Source of the DNA: Daedaleopsis sinensis
Taxonomy: Eukaryota; Basidiomycota; Agaricomycetes; Polyporales; Polyporaceae
Assembly: GCA_033807695.1 (NCBI GenBank)
Contig: CM066309.1
Location: 2,418,001 to 2,482,000, forward strand
DNA: 64,000 nucleotides
Direction of reading: 5' to 3'
Shown: positions 13,181-25,761 of the stretch, in pieces
How the letters are laid out: every line of letters begins with the position of its first letter
Position numbering within the stretch: position 1 is the stretch's first letter
Translations under genes and position numbers: made by a program
The notes under the pieces: generated by a model
What the model saw: only the letters and a program-made list of their open reading frames with translations
Database searches by the model: none
Told to the model about the DNA's origin: nothing

Positions 13181-13808
13181 AGCGACCAAAGATGGACTTG
13201 GAGAGATGAAGTTAACTCCCAGCCCGGGAAGGAAGGAGACTGGCGAAATTTCTGTGACAGGAGCGTGACACCTTTTCAAGTCACATCTTCGGGCGTCTAC
13301 ACCCTTCGACTCTGACCTCGATTTGCTCGACCCTCGAACTCTTTCGCTAGTAGACTTCACTCATGCATTGAGCCTCCCCTTCATCGAGTGTTGGATGTTC
13401 GTGATCCTCACCTCTGACCTCAGGTGAATCTATATGCGACTCTCAACCTTGTACCACTCGTATCTGCCCCCTATCGGACTCGGAGTCATTGCTACAAGAA
13501 CAGTCCTGGAGCACTATTCTCCTCGGTTCTGCTTGCACACGAGGTCCACTCACACTACACGACGGTGAAGAACTGGTGGAATTCTACCCGGGTGTATTGC
13601 TTCCGACACTGGACGTTTGCCCGGAAACTTCCCTGACCTTCGTGGAGCCATATCGGATAATAATCGTCACCATGGTAGAAGCGGCTTGTTCACCCTTCTC
13701 TTGACCACAACCTCGGCCTGATCTCGACCACAACAAATTTCTCATCTTGACCTCTCATCGACTTCTGGCGCAGGACCGAGCACAGCATCGATCTCAAACA
13801 TCAGCCTC
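13181..13808. other. Divergent promoter region between PXR1 and cupin
   Basis: About 630 bp between two divergent start codons. No coding signal recognised. Confidence 0.5.
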
Positions 13809-14342
13809 ATGTCTTCAATTTCCCAACAAGACGCCGAGCAGCAAGTACGCTTGTGGGGCTTCCCGACCGTGTACACATGGACAGACCCTCCGTACGTTAC
13901 TTCCTGACGTCGTCTGGCCCATCCCATCTCCTTCTCCTTCCCCTCAAGCGCTCTATCTGCACCCACGACCTTCGCATCTGCCATAACACGGTCGAGCCGC
14001 CGGGGGCATCGCCCGATGACCCTGACGAGCGAAGCGGGTAGGCGGGGCGAGACCGAGAAGGAGAACGGGGAGCAGAACGTAAAACACGTTACCGCTTACA
14101 TCTGCTGATACTTAGTCTTCTCTTCTTTTGCCCCAAACAGGAACGCGCACTACCCGCCACACAAGCACGACGTGCTCACCACGCACCTCATCCTCTCAGG
14201 CGAATTCACGGTCACTTATCCAGAAGACGGGCCCGGGAAGAAAGGGACGTTCGGATCCGGAGCGCGAATCGACGTCCCTGCAGGAAAGGTGCACGAGGTG
14301 TGGATGGGCAAGACCGGCTGCACGTATGTGATCGGCGAGTAG
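13809..14342 (+). CDS. Small RmlC-like cupin-domain protein
   Basis: Exons 13809-13891 and 14141-14342, phase 2, give 94 residues. The first exon ends in VYTWTDPP and the second continues NAHYPPHKHDVLTTHLILSG. The cupin signatures are visible: the PPHKHD metal-binding pair and glutamate-bearing LSGEFTVTYPEDG, then RIDVPAGKVHEVWMGKTGC with the second-motif histidine, ending in TYVIGE. Single-domain cupins of this size bind a metal inside a beta-barrel and have varied or unknown activities. The 249-bp intron is long for the locus. A short extra exon near 13,950-14,040 cannot be excluded, but direct joining keeps the conserved DPPNAHYPPH run, so I prefer two exons. Confidence 0.75.
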
Positions 14343-14825
14343 CTTGGTTGTCAGGGAGGGAGGGCGCAGACAGCTGCCTGAAGCCTAACTTGTCGTGTGT
14401 GAGTGCCATATGCTTATTCTTACCTTGCATATCTCGCGCTTACTGCTCAGCCATGCACGTCTGTTCGGCTGGCGGCTGGACAGATGATCTGCGGTGTACA
14501 TCATGCTACGATCTACTTGAGTGCAGACGCCTTCTTACTGCGCGAAATTTGAAGCACTACTCCGGTCTTTCAACTTTCAAGGTATCAGCTGGCAATTGTA
14601 CACGAGTAGCGGCGTCTGTGGCCCCCAGTTCGTACCCCCCAGCTTCCTACCTTCTCTCCGTGTCAAGGCTTTTGTCATCGTCCGCACCGCTCCATATTGC
14701 TGTCAAAAAGAACGACGGGGAACATGCAATTTAGAACCGCATACATTCGCATGGTGGTGCCACTCCAAGAGCATGCAAACGCCGCGCCAAATCCCGCTGA
14801 ATAACCATACGCGGGGCTCGGAGAC
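14343..14825. other. Convergent intergenic region
   Basis: About 480 bp between the cupin and the membrane-protein gene. No supported gene. Confidence 0.5.
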
Positions 14826-15455
14826 TCAGATCATCCACCAGAAGGACTCGTTCTCGCCCGGGGGGCCGCTCGGGACCCCGCCGAAGTGCATGCTGCCCAT
14901 GCTGGCCTCGCCGGGACGCAGCACGGGCGACGGCGGGGTCACGCGGACCTCGAACGCGCCGCCCGCGCCGAGCTTCACGAGGTGCGGTTTGGACGGGGAC
15001 ACGACCACGTTCAGCGTCGACGCGAACGACTCGGAGTGGTTGCTCCGCGCATGCACGACCGGGGAGGGCGGGGAGAGCTTGGGCGTCTCCGGCTCCGGGG
15101 ATGGCTCCGGGGAGTTCTGCGCGCTGTCGAGGCTCGTGTCCCCGTGGTGCTCGTACATGCCCTTCTCCGTGCCGTAAGATGGGGCGCGTTCGAGATCGCG
15201 TGGAGCGTTACGGTGTATCCTGCGCCGGCTGGCGCGGGCGGCGGCCCTTGCGGCCGGGCGCGAACGCCAGACGACGACGGCGGTGGATACGAGCATCGCG
15301 ACGAGGGCGAGGGAGAGGACGACGCCGCCGACGATGACGCCTATAATGGGTTGAACGGGCCGCCGGTGAGCGGGGTGCCCACGCGCGGGCCTACACGGCG
15401 ACACAGTTCAGAGCTTACCGGTACCTGGGGAGAGTCCGTGCGTGGATTGGACCAT
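14826..15455 (-). CDS. Putative single-pass membrane protein
   Basis: Exons 15419-15455 and 14826-15340, joined across a 78-bp phase-1 intron (GTAAGC...TATAG), give 183 residues. A short polar N-terminus (MVQSTHGLSPGTG) precedes one strong TM helix (VIVGGVVLSLALVAMLVSTAVVVW) and a stop-transfer cluster of Arg residues. The cytosolic tail is Ser/Pro-rich (PEPSPEPETPKLSPPSP) and ends ENESFWWMI. This is the layout of mushroom proteins with a glycine-rich TM anchor. Upstream exons encoding an ectodomain may exist, but I could not find them. Function unknown. A competing 28-bp intron would keep another long frame open but is too short to be real. Confidence 0.5.
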
Positions 15456-18068
15456 CTTGCGCCTGTGTTGAAGGAGTGGATGCGGCCTTGGCAGCGGGCG
15501 GGAGGACAAAGAGTACAGCCCCCGCTGCCCCCCCGCACATCGACTTTGACCAGCTCCTCGTCGAGGCTGACGGGGAGGCTGAGGCTGGCTCAGGGCTGGC
15601 TATACTTCGATCGGGCCTGACGACCTCTCGAGACGCGCTCCTCCAGGTCACGTGACAGCCTCGACGTCGAACTCTCGAGGCATAAGTCCAAACGTTCAGG
15701 CCGCTGAACGTCACGATAGGGAAAATACTCGTATGTGGACATTAATCTCGCCCACGTCCGCACTGTGGAAGTTCGAGATGGAAGTGCTGGGCAGGCCGCC
15801 TGACGCGACGCGCGGACCGAAACGGGGCGCATCAGAGGATTCAGAGCGCACCGGACGCATTATTCCATGTTATTTGGACCCGAGCTCGATCGGTGCCTAT
15901 TACAAAGGCCGTATGTAGGGTGCCCGATTGTGTACGCCGCCACTCGGTGCCACCACAGTGCGTGCCGGCCGTCCTCTGCCGTCCTGCGTACATGTGTGAG
16001 ACATGCGAGGGACACTGGTGATACGACATACTCATAAGTACTGGTGGTAGTGCTGGTGGTTCTGTCGTGTCGACCTTTGCGCACAGGGTGCGTCAGTTGC
16101 CACCAGAGGGCTCTCCGTAAGTATTTCAGCTCGAGCCAACTGCGCGGACACAATGATAGAACATATGAGGTCGAGCCTACATGAGTATGTGTGGCATGTG
16201 CAAGTTCTGGCTCGGTGCGTCTGTAATGCCATAAAGCAGCAGACCTAGGTAAGTACGTCGACCAAGGTACGACGTCCGCCGTCCGCCTCAGCCCGCCTCA
16301 TCATCTCATGGCGGGCGAGGCTGTTGCGCAGATGTGCTCCTGGCATGTCTGAGGTCTCAAATATTGCGGTGTGCATTGTCCTTGCTGAGACCTCCGAGTC
16401 GGGCCTCATGCCGGCGGCGTCGACGCGACCGATCCGAGGTCGGACCTACTAGTCGGACTGGCGAGCGAGTCTGCCGTCGGCCCGCGCGCAGTGCACTGAT
16501 CATTCTCAAACCACACTCCCGACGATGCCGCTGCAGGTCGATCAGCCGACACGTCGGGGACTACTAGCAGTACTAGGCAGTACTGCTAGTGTGATTAGGT
16601 GTACTGAGGGCATCGCTATCAATAGCGCGGCAGTGCGGGATGGCGTTGACGTTGAGGGCGTGCAGAGTCGTGGTAAGTGTATTGGTTATTCTGACAGTCT
16701 CAGGATGCGTATAAGTACCTTAGAGGGTGCCCGGTCCAGGCCTGCATTTTCGACTGATACATAATAACGACGTCGACGTTTAGCACGAGCCGAGTTAGTC
16801 ATCGACCTCCGCCGACTCGGACGGCGAGTCATCCCCCGTTTTTTCTGGATGAGCTGATCAGCGGCTTTCGCGTAACGGAAGAATTCGAGATCTGATCAGC
16901 ATCTGGTGGAGGTAAGTATCCGTACGGACGGAAGAGTTAGCATCGTCACAAAAGCTCTTACATACTGCTCGCCGCCGGGCAGCGCGCAGGCGGGCTTCTT
17001 CAAGTCCGCATGGTTCGACTAGGACTTCGTGAAAAGCATCTTTAGCTCGTGAAGGGTATGGAAGAGTTTGTCTAACCCTACTATGATGAATTGTGAGTAC
17101 GTGCATGGGAGGATGTGGCCGACAGACTTAAGCTTTCCGCATCCGAGTGCGGCTAAATCGCGTACCGGTGAATTTTGCAGCTCCGTCGAAAGGCTTCCTA
17201 GAGCGCGTAAGTAGTTGACCGCGGCTGCTAAATTAGCTTGGTTATTGACGTAGAACGGACGGGGACATAAGTCACTGTCAGAACAAGGGAATGCTCCCAG
17301 GGTGCAGTCCGTCGCTCATTGAAGAAACATCGGAGGTGGTAGGGCGGGAGAAACGGAGGGTGAGTGGCTGCGACCGACGTCGATGTGGATCTCGATCTAC
17401 CCGAGAGCGATCGGGATGGTGAGTCGCGGAATCAAGTGGCATACGCAGTACATACCCCTACTGTAATCTAGTGCAACGCAGAGCGAAGTGCGCAGGATGT
17501 GCGCCGTGCGTTCGAGGACGAGCAGAACGTCGAGAGGTACAGGCCTTGCGTAATATGAGAGAACGCGGTGCGTCATCGACGACGGGGGCAGGATGAGCGC
17601 ATTGGAGCTGATTGCTAGGTGATGGTTGTCGGCGAATTAATGCGAAGCTGCGCGCGCACGAATATTGATGGTTCCTCGCCGCCGGGCCCCCTCCTCGAGC
17701 TCTGGTTTCGGGGGACTCGCCGGATATGCAACAATATTCTCTTCTTCCTCCACTTCTCCTCACGTGCCTCTGCGCCTGGGAAAACACCTCCTCCCGTCCT
17801 CGTTCCCGTTGAATTCCCATCGAGGTCTCTAACGCCCTCAATTAGCAACCGCATGGAATCAAGAAAAGCGTCCGTCCGATCTGCCCTTCTCCCTCTTCCT
17901 CCTCCCCGTCCTTGCCTGCCGCCGGTATCTCCGCCCTAGCCCTCTCTTAATAGGTGCTGCCCCCCCACTCATTTCCCCATCCCGTACCGGCTCACCCCTC
18001 AACTAGTCCGTCGTCTCCCCGACGACGTCGACACAGGCTAGGACGGCTCTCCCAACCTGGAAGCCACC
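15456..18068. other. Intergenic region, no supported gene
   Basis: About 2.6 kb without a frame I can support on either strand. It holds a perfect inverted repeat at 16,563-16,590 (separate entry) and the promoter of the following DUF6533 gene. Confidence 0.5.
16563..16590. repeat. Perfect 12-bp inverted repeat with 4-base loop
   Basis: ACTAGCAGTACT, loop AGGC, then the exact reverse complement. It would form a 12-bp hairpin. It lies in an otherwise featureless intergenic stretch 1.5 kb upstream of the DUF6533 gene. Confidence 0.8.
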
Positions 18069-20901
18069 ATGAGCGCACCGTTGGACCCCCACCAGCTCGC
18101 GGTCGCTGCCGATCACTTGTGAGTACCTCGCAAATGTCCTCGACGGATTCTCCATCACCTTCCCGCGCCCCAGGCGCGCACCGTTAACGTTCGTGAATAC
18201 ACTGTACTGACTGTATGCGCGCGCGTAGGATGGCAGCGAAGATGTTCTCTCTTGCTTCCTGCGGTGCGTGTATATGCGCTCGTGCAGACCTCGCAGGCGC
18301 CTGACACATCGGACATGTCTATAGTGATGCTCTTCTACGACATTGCCATCACGTTTGGAGACGAGGTAGAGAGGATATGGAAGCAACGATTCACCGGCGC
18401 GACCGTCCTTTGGTTTTTGGTGAGCACGCGCCAACCTCCGAGTCCCCGTACCTCTCTGATCCGGCACTAGAACCGCTACTTGTCCCCACTCGGCTACATC
18501 GTTATCATCGTCTGTACGTATCCGAAAACGAAAATGGCTAAGCGGGTACTAATCCCTCGCTTGCCTTGGCTGCACAGCGTTCCACGATCCTTCATGGTCC
18601 AAGGCCGCCTGCCAACGCTATATCCTATATCCCGAGATCTTGAAGATATTCACTGCGACTGCAGTCGGATGTACGTTTTTCTCTTCGCCACAACAATGAA
18701 AATTCGCTGACATACGCATACAGTAATCTTCATCCTACGATTATACTCTATCTATTCCAAGAGCGCCGGAATCCTCTACGGCTTCACCGGCCTCTTGATT
18801 TTTGAGCTTGCAGTCAAGATTGTACGTGAACACGTACCTGTCTCGCCGTGCCGCTATTTACACCACATGACAGTGGGCCTTCACAGATGGAGTGATGCTC
18901 GAACTTCCACCGGGTGAGCTGCGCCCTCGGCATCTCTGCGCATGGCCATACGTCCTGACACTCTCACGCGCTCCCAGGCTTCGTCGGGTGCATCCTGACG
19001 GGAAAGTCTTCACCGTGAGTGCCCAGCTCCTTCGGCGCCCTTGAGTCGCCCAAGACAATCGTCGAACGACATTGGCCAAGGTTTCGCAGATTTACTCACC
19101 CGCTTCCTACGTATCCACAGGGGCGACCGAATCATCTATACTTGGGTCGCGGAACTTGTCTTCGGTAACTGTTCCACGCCCCCCGCTGCGCACCATGCTT
19201 CTTGCTGACGCATACCCTGGGTCTTGTGCTCGCCTTGTCTCGTCTCGCTCCGCCTCTTGGGATTTCCGGGTCAGATTCGGCCGTCTTTTTCGCCACGCTC
19301 TATCGGACGATCCAGCTGTACAGACGGACGATGATAGGCGAAGCTCTCTCACTCATCGGAGTCATCATGCGCGACGGTAAGCAACGCCAATGTTCTTATT
19401 CCCATCCGCCTTCTAGCTTCAGGGACGAGTCAAAGCTCGACTCTTCTCTTCTCTGTACCTCTTTCTGAATCGTGTTTGAGACGATGATCGAAGTTGTGCT
19501 CACTGCATCTCATGAACGACAGGCATCATGTACTTCGCGGCGATTTTCGCGTCAAATTTGGTGACAGTGCTGATCTTCGTGGTAAGTCTCCCCGATTGCG
19601 CAGTCTACCTAAGTCGATCTGACATGAATCGTCCCTGCGCAGTTTGCTCCGGTATGTCAATAACGATGTGGGTCCAAGTGATTAAGTTGTACTCACTGCG
19701 CCACCACAGCCTGATCTCAAAGTCATCAACGCGTCCTTCAGTACTCTGTACGTTTCCTCGGTCGAGAGATGCACACTGGCACAGGTTCTCAACGCCTTTT
19801 ATCTTTTGTAGCATTACAAGCTTGATGGTCTCGCGCCTCATGCTCAATCTCCGTGGCGAAGTCATGAGGCGGAATCCCACCATCATATCGAACCGCTCAA
19901 TGTCGGGCACACACGATGTATATGGAGACGAGCAGCGGTTCGGGTCTCCGTCCTCCAGTCGCGTCAAGGGCGTAACAACGACGACTGGCTGGTCCGCCTT
20001 CGAGCAGTCGATGATCGGCAACCTCGGCGCACCGATCATCACCTTCGAACCCGAGAACCGCAGCTACTACAACTTCGAGGAGGACGAGGACGTGATCGAC
20101 CCGTCCCTCCCCTCATCCCCGCACTGCGAGCACGGACCCCCCTCCCCCTTCTCGCCCAACCGCTCCACGTCCTCACAAACTCCGTCCCCACCACATTCGC
20201 CCAGCACGCCCACATTCGCCCCCATCGACGCGCACATCTACCCCCCACCCAAGGCTGCGCGGCGGAGCAGCGCGCGCGGGAGCGGGAGCCGCAGCCCCGC
20301 CGACCCCGCGCACCACATCGCCTCGACGTCCTCCCGCACGAGCACGCACTCCGTGCCCGCCTCGCTCGCCGAGAGCGGCATCCCCGTGCACGCCGACTAC
20401 GCCGCGCTCCGCATCCGCGCCGTGCCCCGGCAGCCCCACCCCCACTCCCGCCCGTCCCCCTCCTCGCCGACCTCCCCCCGCCCGCACACCGCACACACCT
20501 TCGCGTCCTCCGCGAGCGCGTACGCGCACGGCCGGAACCAGAACCAGGGCCCGTACCTGAAGAAGACGTCGATGCGGCGGCCGCGCACGAGCGAGAGCAC
20601 GACGTCGACGTCGGACCGCGAGGGGCCGTGGGGGCTGCTCGGGCTCGACCGCCGGCGCGACGCCGCGCGCGACGTCGCGGAGATGATGCACACGCGCTCG
20701 ATGCCCGCGCCGCTCGTCGTGACCGTCACGGAGGAGGTGGTGGTCGACGGCGTCGTCGCCGGCCCTGCGAGTCCGAGTCCGAGCACCGCGTCGCCGCCCC
20801 AAAGCGCGTCCGCGGCGCGGCGGCCGTGGCTCGCGCCGCAGTCGTGGCGCGACATGCGCCAGTCGTGGGGCAGCGAGCGGCGGGGGAGCTCGGAGGGATG
20901 A
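18069..20901 (+). CDS. DUF6533 multi-pass membrane protein with long polar tail
   Basis: The start has a strong context (GCCACCATGA) and the first exon ends at a GTGAGT near 18,119. Later short exons encode the DUF6533 core: MLFYDIAITFGDEVERIWKQ, then FTGATVLWFLNRYLSPLGYIVIIV, followed by hydrophobic exons (IFILRLYSIYSKSAGILYGF; LLIFELAVKI) and ITSLMVSRLMLNLRG, the usual last membrane segment of the family. The final exon, from about 19,810, encodes a tail of about 340 residues with GNLGAPIITFEPE and Ser/Pro/Arg-rich low-complexity sequence. DUF6533 proteins are abundant in mushrooms and of unknown function, possibly receptor-like. It is a diverged relative of Y1-Y3 downstream. Not every small exon boundary was fixed. 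Confidence 0.75.
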
Positions 20902-21573
20902 CCATTCCGCGACTTCCGCTGCTTCTTTGCGTGTGTATGTGTGGTTGCTCGGATGGACGGACGGACGGACGGACGGATTGCTTAGACTCGCGGCTGCTCC
21001 AATCGTGTGTCGCTGGCAGGTCTGCCATTGACTGGGCTCTGGAGACCTTCGTTTCGCACATGTGTTGTTGTTCTGTAGCCATTATCTGAATTTGTTGTTT
21101 TGCATACCATCCGTCGCGCGTCGCCGGACGTCGCTGGGCTCGCTCCAAGCTTCGAGCCTTCGATGCTCACTCAAGTCATCCATCATACATCAAGCTATTA
21201 GGTGAGTGTGCGATCGCGCGCTGTCGGTCTTGTTCTTGTTCATGTTCCCACTCCCGTGTCCATGTCCATGTCCATGTCCCTCACTTGACACGGAGCCGCA
21301 GAAACCGCGCGAACACACGGAGAAGGATGCATGCATCTGCCAGCCGTTCGTGCATATTGAACTCAAACGCTGCGCGTACATGTGCTCCCCAACAACCTCC
21401 GCGCCTTCCAAGCGTCCTTCAACACCCTGGTCCTATGAACGCGTACGCCCCCCATTACCCCGCGTGAAGCTTCTCCGCCGCAGCACCATTCATGCGAATC
21501 GCACCCACTGGCATACGAGGACCCGGGGTGGTCGCGGGTCGCGGGCCGTGCGCGTCGAATCGAGTCTGTTCTT
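20902..21573. other. Convergent intergenic region with simple repeats
   Basis: About 670 bp with a (GGAC)n tetranucleotide run near 20,952-20,976 and a (TGTCCA)n run near 21,257-21,281. No gene supported. Confidence 0.6.
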
Positions 21574-22902
21574 CTACTCCGCATCGTCGGCGTCCGCCCA
21601 GCGGCCACCCGCGTCGAGCCGCACGTCGAACGTCCATTTGCGGTTGTCCATCCAGTGGTCGCCGAGGAAGGCGTCGTACCACTTGACGTGGTACTCGCCC
21701 GCCGCGTCCACGAAGTAGCCGACGACGCGCGGGTCGGGGCCCAGGTATTCGTGCCTGCACGTTCGCGGTTGGATCGGATGTCCGGCGTGCGTGCGTGCGG
21801 CGTACGGCGTTGGACGTTCGCCACCGTCGTATGGGCGAGAACAGCGGCGACGCGACGCGACGCGGAGGGAGAGCGGGGTGCACGAAGATGCGCACGGCCA
21901 GACCGAAGTCCAGATGTCAACGATCACGGCAGCGTTGACGGAGACGAACGCGAAGCCGAGGCCGAAGTTGAAGGTGAGGACCAGGATGTTGACGGCGACC
22001 AGAGAGTGGCGAGATGGATGTCCGAGGACGGGGCGAGGGTGCGGGGATAGCAGGAGTCGAAGAACGCAGCATCGATAAACGCACGAAGACACGGAGACGG
22101 AAAAAAGGACACAGGAAGAGAAACATAGAAAGCATGCCGTTGACATCCCGCCCGGGCTCGCGCGCGTCCACCACACCAAGACACATGTCCCCGGTCCCGT
22201 TCCCCACGCAGCCCATCGCTCATCGCAGATGCTGTCCTGTTCTTCGCCCACAGTGGCGTATCCGCAACAGATGCAAACCACATCGCACGGTCCGACAGAG
22301 AGCCTCACGACGGGGGACGGGCGCAGCACACAGTGGCACGCGCGCATGCAGGCTCAACTCCGATTGTGGACGAGCCCCAGATCGCACAACACACAGATTC
22401 TGAACGCGACTCACCTCCGCGAGAGAATCCTCTCCGCCGCAACATAGTTCGGCCACGCCTCCCGCCCCTTTTCTCCGTCCTTCGCCGGGTCTGTCCCCCG
22501 CCCACGACCGCCGGCAGCCGCAGCTTTCGATTTTCCTTCCGCCGCCTGACCCTGGCCCTCCTCGATCCTCCGCCCGTCCGGTGCGACCGCCTCGAAATAG
22601 TGCCGGTGCACGAGCACGTTCACGTCCATGCCGGGATGCACCGTGCGCACGTCGCTGCCCTCGCGCGCGAGGTACGTCCGCGGGAGGTGCACGCGCGTGC
22701 GTGTCCACACCACGCGCCGGTCGAGCGGGTATCGCCCGACGGACCACGCCGTCGCGCGGCGGTGCTCGGAGAGCACCTTGAGTGCGCCATCGCGCTCCTT
22801 CTTGAGCTCCGCGTCGGTCTTCCCCTGCGGCTTCGTCGGCTGCTTGGACGGGGGCGGCGGGAGGGCTGTTTCTGTGGGCTCGAGCTTGGGTGTGATCGCC
22901 AT
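21574..22902 (-). CDS. Hypothetical protein X1 (complete copy)
   Basis: Exons 22415-22902 and 21574-21754 join in phase 2 to 222 residues. The N-terminus is Pro/Lys-rich (MAITPKLEPTETALPPPPSK). A central block follows (WTRTRVHLPRTYLAREG, VHPGMDVNVLVHRHYFEAV), then a low-complexity linker, and the C-terminus is acidic/aromatic (HEYLGPDPRVVGYFVDAAG, WYDAFLGDHWMDNRKWTFDV). I do not recognise the family. The intron is about 660 bp, far longer than the usual 50-100 bp here. It contains the left breakpoint of the tandem triplication (22,144). Two decayed 5' copies lie at 32,930-34,426 and 39,672-40,437, and this is the only copy with its 3' exon. Confidence 0.6.
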
Positions 22903-23634
22903 ATTTGTGTTGTGTTGCCAGCCGCGGACGATTGAATCTGTTCTGGTGAAGACACGCGAAGTAGCTGAGCCGAAAGAGATCAAGGGGTCACAGGACGTTG
23001 GATCTTGTAGCTACTGTCCTTCACGTTGACCAGTGGAATACGCGTGAGGTGTTGACTCTGCAGTACTTGCGCATGCCAGTCCGGGTGAGCGAGTTGTCGC
23101 TAGCTAGCGCCGTAGGTCAAAAACTTCTTGATATAGTAATCCTTGTCTGCTGTCGCCTAGTAGTAACTTTACCTACCGTCAGACTCAAGAGTCAATATTC
23201 AATACTTACTAAGTTACTTACTTACTAGTGGACAACCAGCTACTCGTTCTCCCTCCACCTAGATCTACCTCTCTCAAATAGTACTATGAGGTGTGTCTCT
23301 CCTCCGACCTATTTCACAGTTCATAAAGACACGTCTCTAGATATTCGATTGCGCTCAATTGCTCCCATCAAGAAAGCGGTTTCAACGCGTGCACAAACCC
23401 CATAGTGCTTCCGAGCTGTCAAACCAGTATAACCTGTGCAATCCATCTCCCCTGTCGAGTTCGACGAAACAACATTCCAATCTACAGCCCCTCTGAACGG
23501 TATGGGCGGCCTTCCAGTAGGTGATATCGCCACATAAGTGAGGGCGGACCACGATCACTTGTGGAAGTATAAAACCACTGTGACCCTGCTGTTTGCCTGG
23601 CTCAGTCAATCGCCCATACACACACTGTTCGGCA
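22903..23634. other. Spacer between X1 and Y1
   Basis: Divergent promoter region, about 730 bp. It lacks a roughly 620-bp stretch present in the equivalent spacers of units 2 and 3. Confidence 0.6.
23578..23584 (+). promoter_or_regulatory. TATA box of Y1
   Basis: TATAAAA about 57 bp upstream of the Y1 ATG. The same element at the same distance precedes Y3, and TATAAGA precedes Y2. Confidence 0.6.
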
Positions 23635-25439
23635 TGTCTTCAGAAAGCGAGAATGCTGAGATCGTTGCCATCTATGCTCTTCGGTAAGTCTGCTACAAGC
23701 TATTGACGAAGCTCTCTGTGAGCTTGGCTCACCTCGACCTTCCCCCGCAGGAGAACAGAAAATTTCGTTCTATACGCTGCTACCAGTAAGTGCCACTGCA
23801 CTTCTGAGTCATATGTAGTAACGCACTATCTCTGATGCTTTATTCCAGCGTTTTTCGTATACGACTTTGCAGCCACATTCGACCGCGAAGTCAGATACTT
23901 CTGGGGTCGCAGATTTGCGATTGCATCGGCGCTATTCCTATTCATTAGATATGGCTATATACTGCAGGGGCTGTCATTCATTCTATTGGCGTTGAACAGG
24001 GTATAGCTTCTTCTAACCACCGTTGCCAAACGAACTGATACGTTACTATACTAGGGCCCAGGGTAAGCTTCTAAACCTCTCACCCGATCGATATCATTTG
24101 CCCGACTCAACACCCGGATACTAAGTTGCCAGGCCATGGCCTGGATGAACACTGTCCCTGCATACCTTTTATTTATCCCTTTCGCCTGTGAGTTTGTGGA
24201 AAGTAGTATCGTCTGTCACTGACTCCTGTGCTTGACGATAGTATTTTCGGGAGCAAGAGCACATGCTCTGTGCAGGACTTGGCTGATCTCCGGGCTCGTT
24301 ACTCTCTTTTCACTCGCACCATTCTGCATCAACTGGGTATGTGCAGTTTGACCCACAGTAGAGACTATTATTGACCGCCTGTTTTACTGCTACTAGGTTG
24401 ATTGGGCACTCTTTCAGACACCATCATTCGATGCAATCTTTGGATGTGGAGTCAGTGATTCCAAAACTTACCAACAGAGCATCATGTAAGTGCAGCTTTG
24501 AACTTCAGCACCAGTGTGTGCTCACAGTTACCCCAAGGCTCACTATTCTTGCTGTCCAGACGTGAGTCCCTAGGCTTCCGCTCGGAGCACTCAGAAATAC
24601 ACACTGAAGTCTGACACTACGATGTGGTAGTCGTTGTCTGTGCAAGATTACCGTTGATCATTGCAGATATTTTCCTTGTGATCATGACTTGGCGCAACCT
24701 AGGTGGGGAATTGAAGAGCCTCAAGCTTCCCTTTGTCAAGAGCAGCAGCACCAGCTTCTCAAATGTATTGCTGGGAAATGGCAGGTGGCCATTGTCCTCG
24801 CTAGTATGTAGCATGCTGAGAGTGATTCTATCAGGACTACTCTATTTTGTGTGCGTTTCGCATCTGACACCAGTACCGAGAGAGAGTTGGTTTGACGACC
24901 GTCGGTGTTTGGCTCCTATAGCACGATGTTTGTCCTGAACTCATTGCATCTCATCTTCTCGGCAACTTCAGTGAGTAAAGTCCAGCAATTGCGTGAATTT
25001 GTCTGACACTACCGTGAACAGATATTTTCGCTGAGCAGCAGTGGAGTGAGTCAGCTCACTCTGTTTACCAACCCGTAGGCCCTCCTCGCACTCCGTAGAG
25101 ATGCTATCTCTGATTTCGCTCGCATCTGTCATCCACACTAGCATCACAGCAATCCTCGTATATCGCTTCATCCTCGACCTCCAAGAAGCAAACGAGCACA
25201 ACGTCAGGATCGGCTCAGACGACCCGGAGCTGCAGACGTCCCAGGTGAGCTCCCAAAGCACGCTCAGCTTCGTGGACCGCGCCATCGGGTCGCTCGTGGC
25301 GACCATCCGTCCCGGCGCCGCACCCGCGCGCGACGAGTGGGACGTATTCAAAGACGTGCAGGGTCTGGTAAAGACAGTTAGACTCAGCGTATGCGTGGTA
25401 GTAGCAACAGCTATATATATACCTGGTAAAGACAGTTAG
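23635..25439 (+). CDS. DUF6533 membrane protein Y1, C-terminus altered by copia insertion
   Basis: Small exons begin at 23635 (MSSESENAEIVAIYAL) and splice in phase to the DUF6533 core (FFVYDFAATFDREVRYFWGR, ALFLFIRYGYILQGLSFILL), then a series of hydrophobic exons (PAYLLFIPFAF, ALCRTWLISGLVTLFSLAPF, IADIFLVIMTWRNLG). The last exon starts SITAILVYRFILDLQEAN and contains SSQSTLSFVDRAIGSL. At 25,345 a copia element interrupts it. Translation would run into the LTR for about 31 codons and stop at 25,439, replacing the acidic tail seen in Y2 and Y3. The membrane domain is untouched, so a product may still be made. Function of the family is unknown. Confidence 0.65.
25340..25344. repeat. Target site duplication of copia element (left)
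   Basis: GGACG flanks the element on the left and is repeated at 30,696-30,700. Five-bp duplications are usual for Ty1/copia elements. Confidence 0.85.
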
Positions 25440-25647
25440 ACTACAGTACATGTCAGTCAAGTGTCTCTACAGTAGAATGGAAAGGAACGTTACCTCAGCG
25501 TATGCGTGGTAGTAGCAACAGCTGAGGAAAAGGGAGCGAAGAGACTCGAAAGGAAAAGTATACGCTTAGGTAAGCTACCGGGCGCCTAATGAGCGACTGT
25601 ACAGTACTACGATGTCCAGTGCACTACGTATGTAACGTACTTCAACA
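25345..25647 (-). repeat. Copia 3' LTR
   Basis: 303 bp. Read on the element's strand it starts TGTTGAAG and ends TTGAATA. Compared by eye it matches the other LTR (30,393-30,695) at every position except one, base 8 from the left. It holds internal repeats of a GGTAAAGACAGTTAGACT unit and of a CAGCGTATGCGTGGTAGTAG unit. Confidence 0.9.
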
Positions 25648-25761
25648 CGCCCACTCAATGGATCAGCGTAAACGAATGACAATGTATAAGGAAGCGAAAA
25701 ACGAGAGGGGAAAAAACGAGCGTGGTGTGAGTCCAAGTCAAAGAGAAAACCGTAAAGTAAA

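Noticed and set aside
15391..15418. 28-bp intron joining two long frames in the single-pass membrane gene
   Set aside because: Too short for a spliceosomal intron; a 78-bp alternative in phase exists.
20173..20802. 209-codon frame opposite the DUF6533 tail (-)
   Set aside because: Low-complexity Gly/Arg shadow of a Ser/Pro/Arg-rich coding exon.
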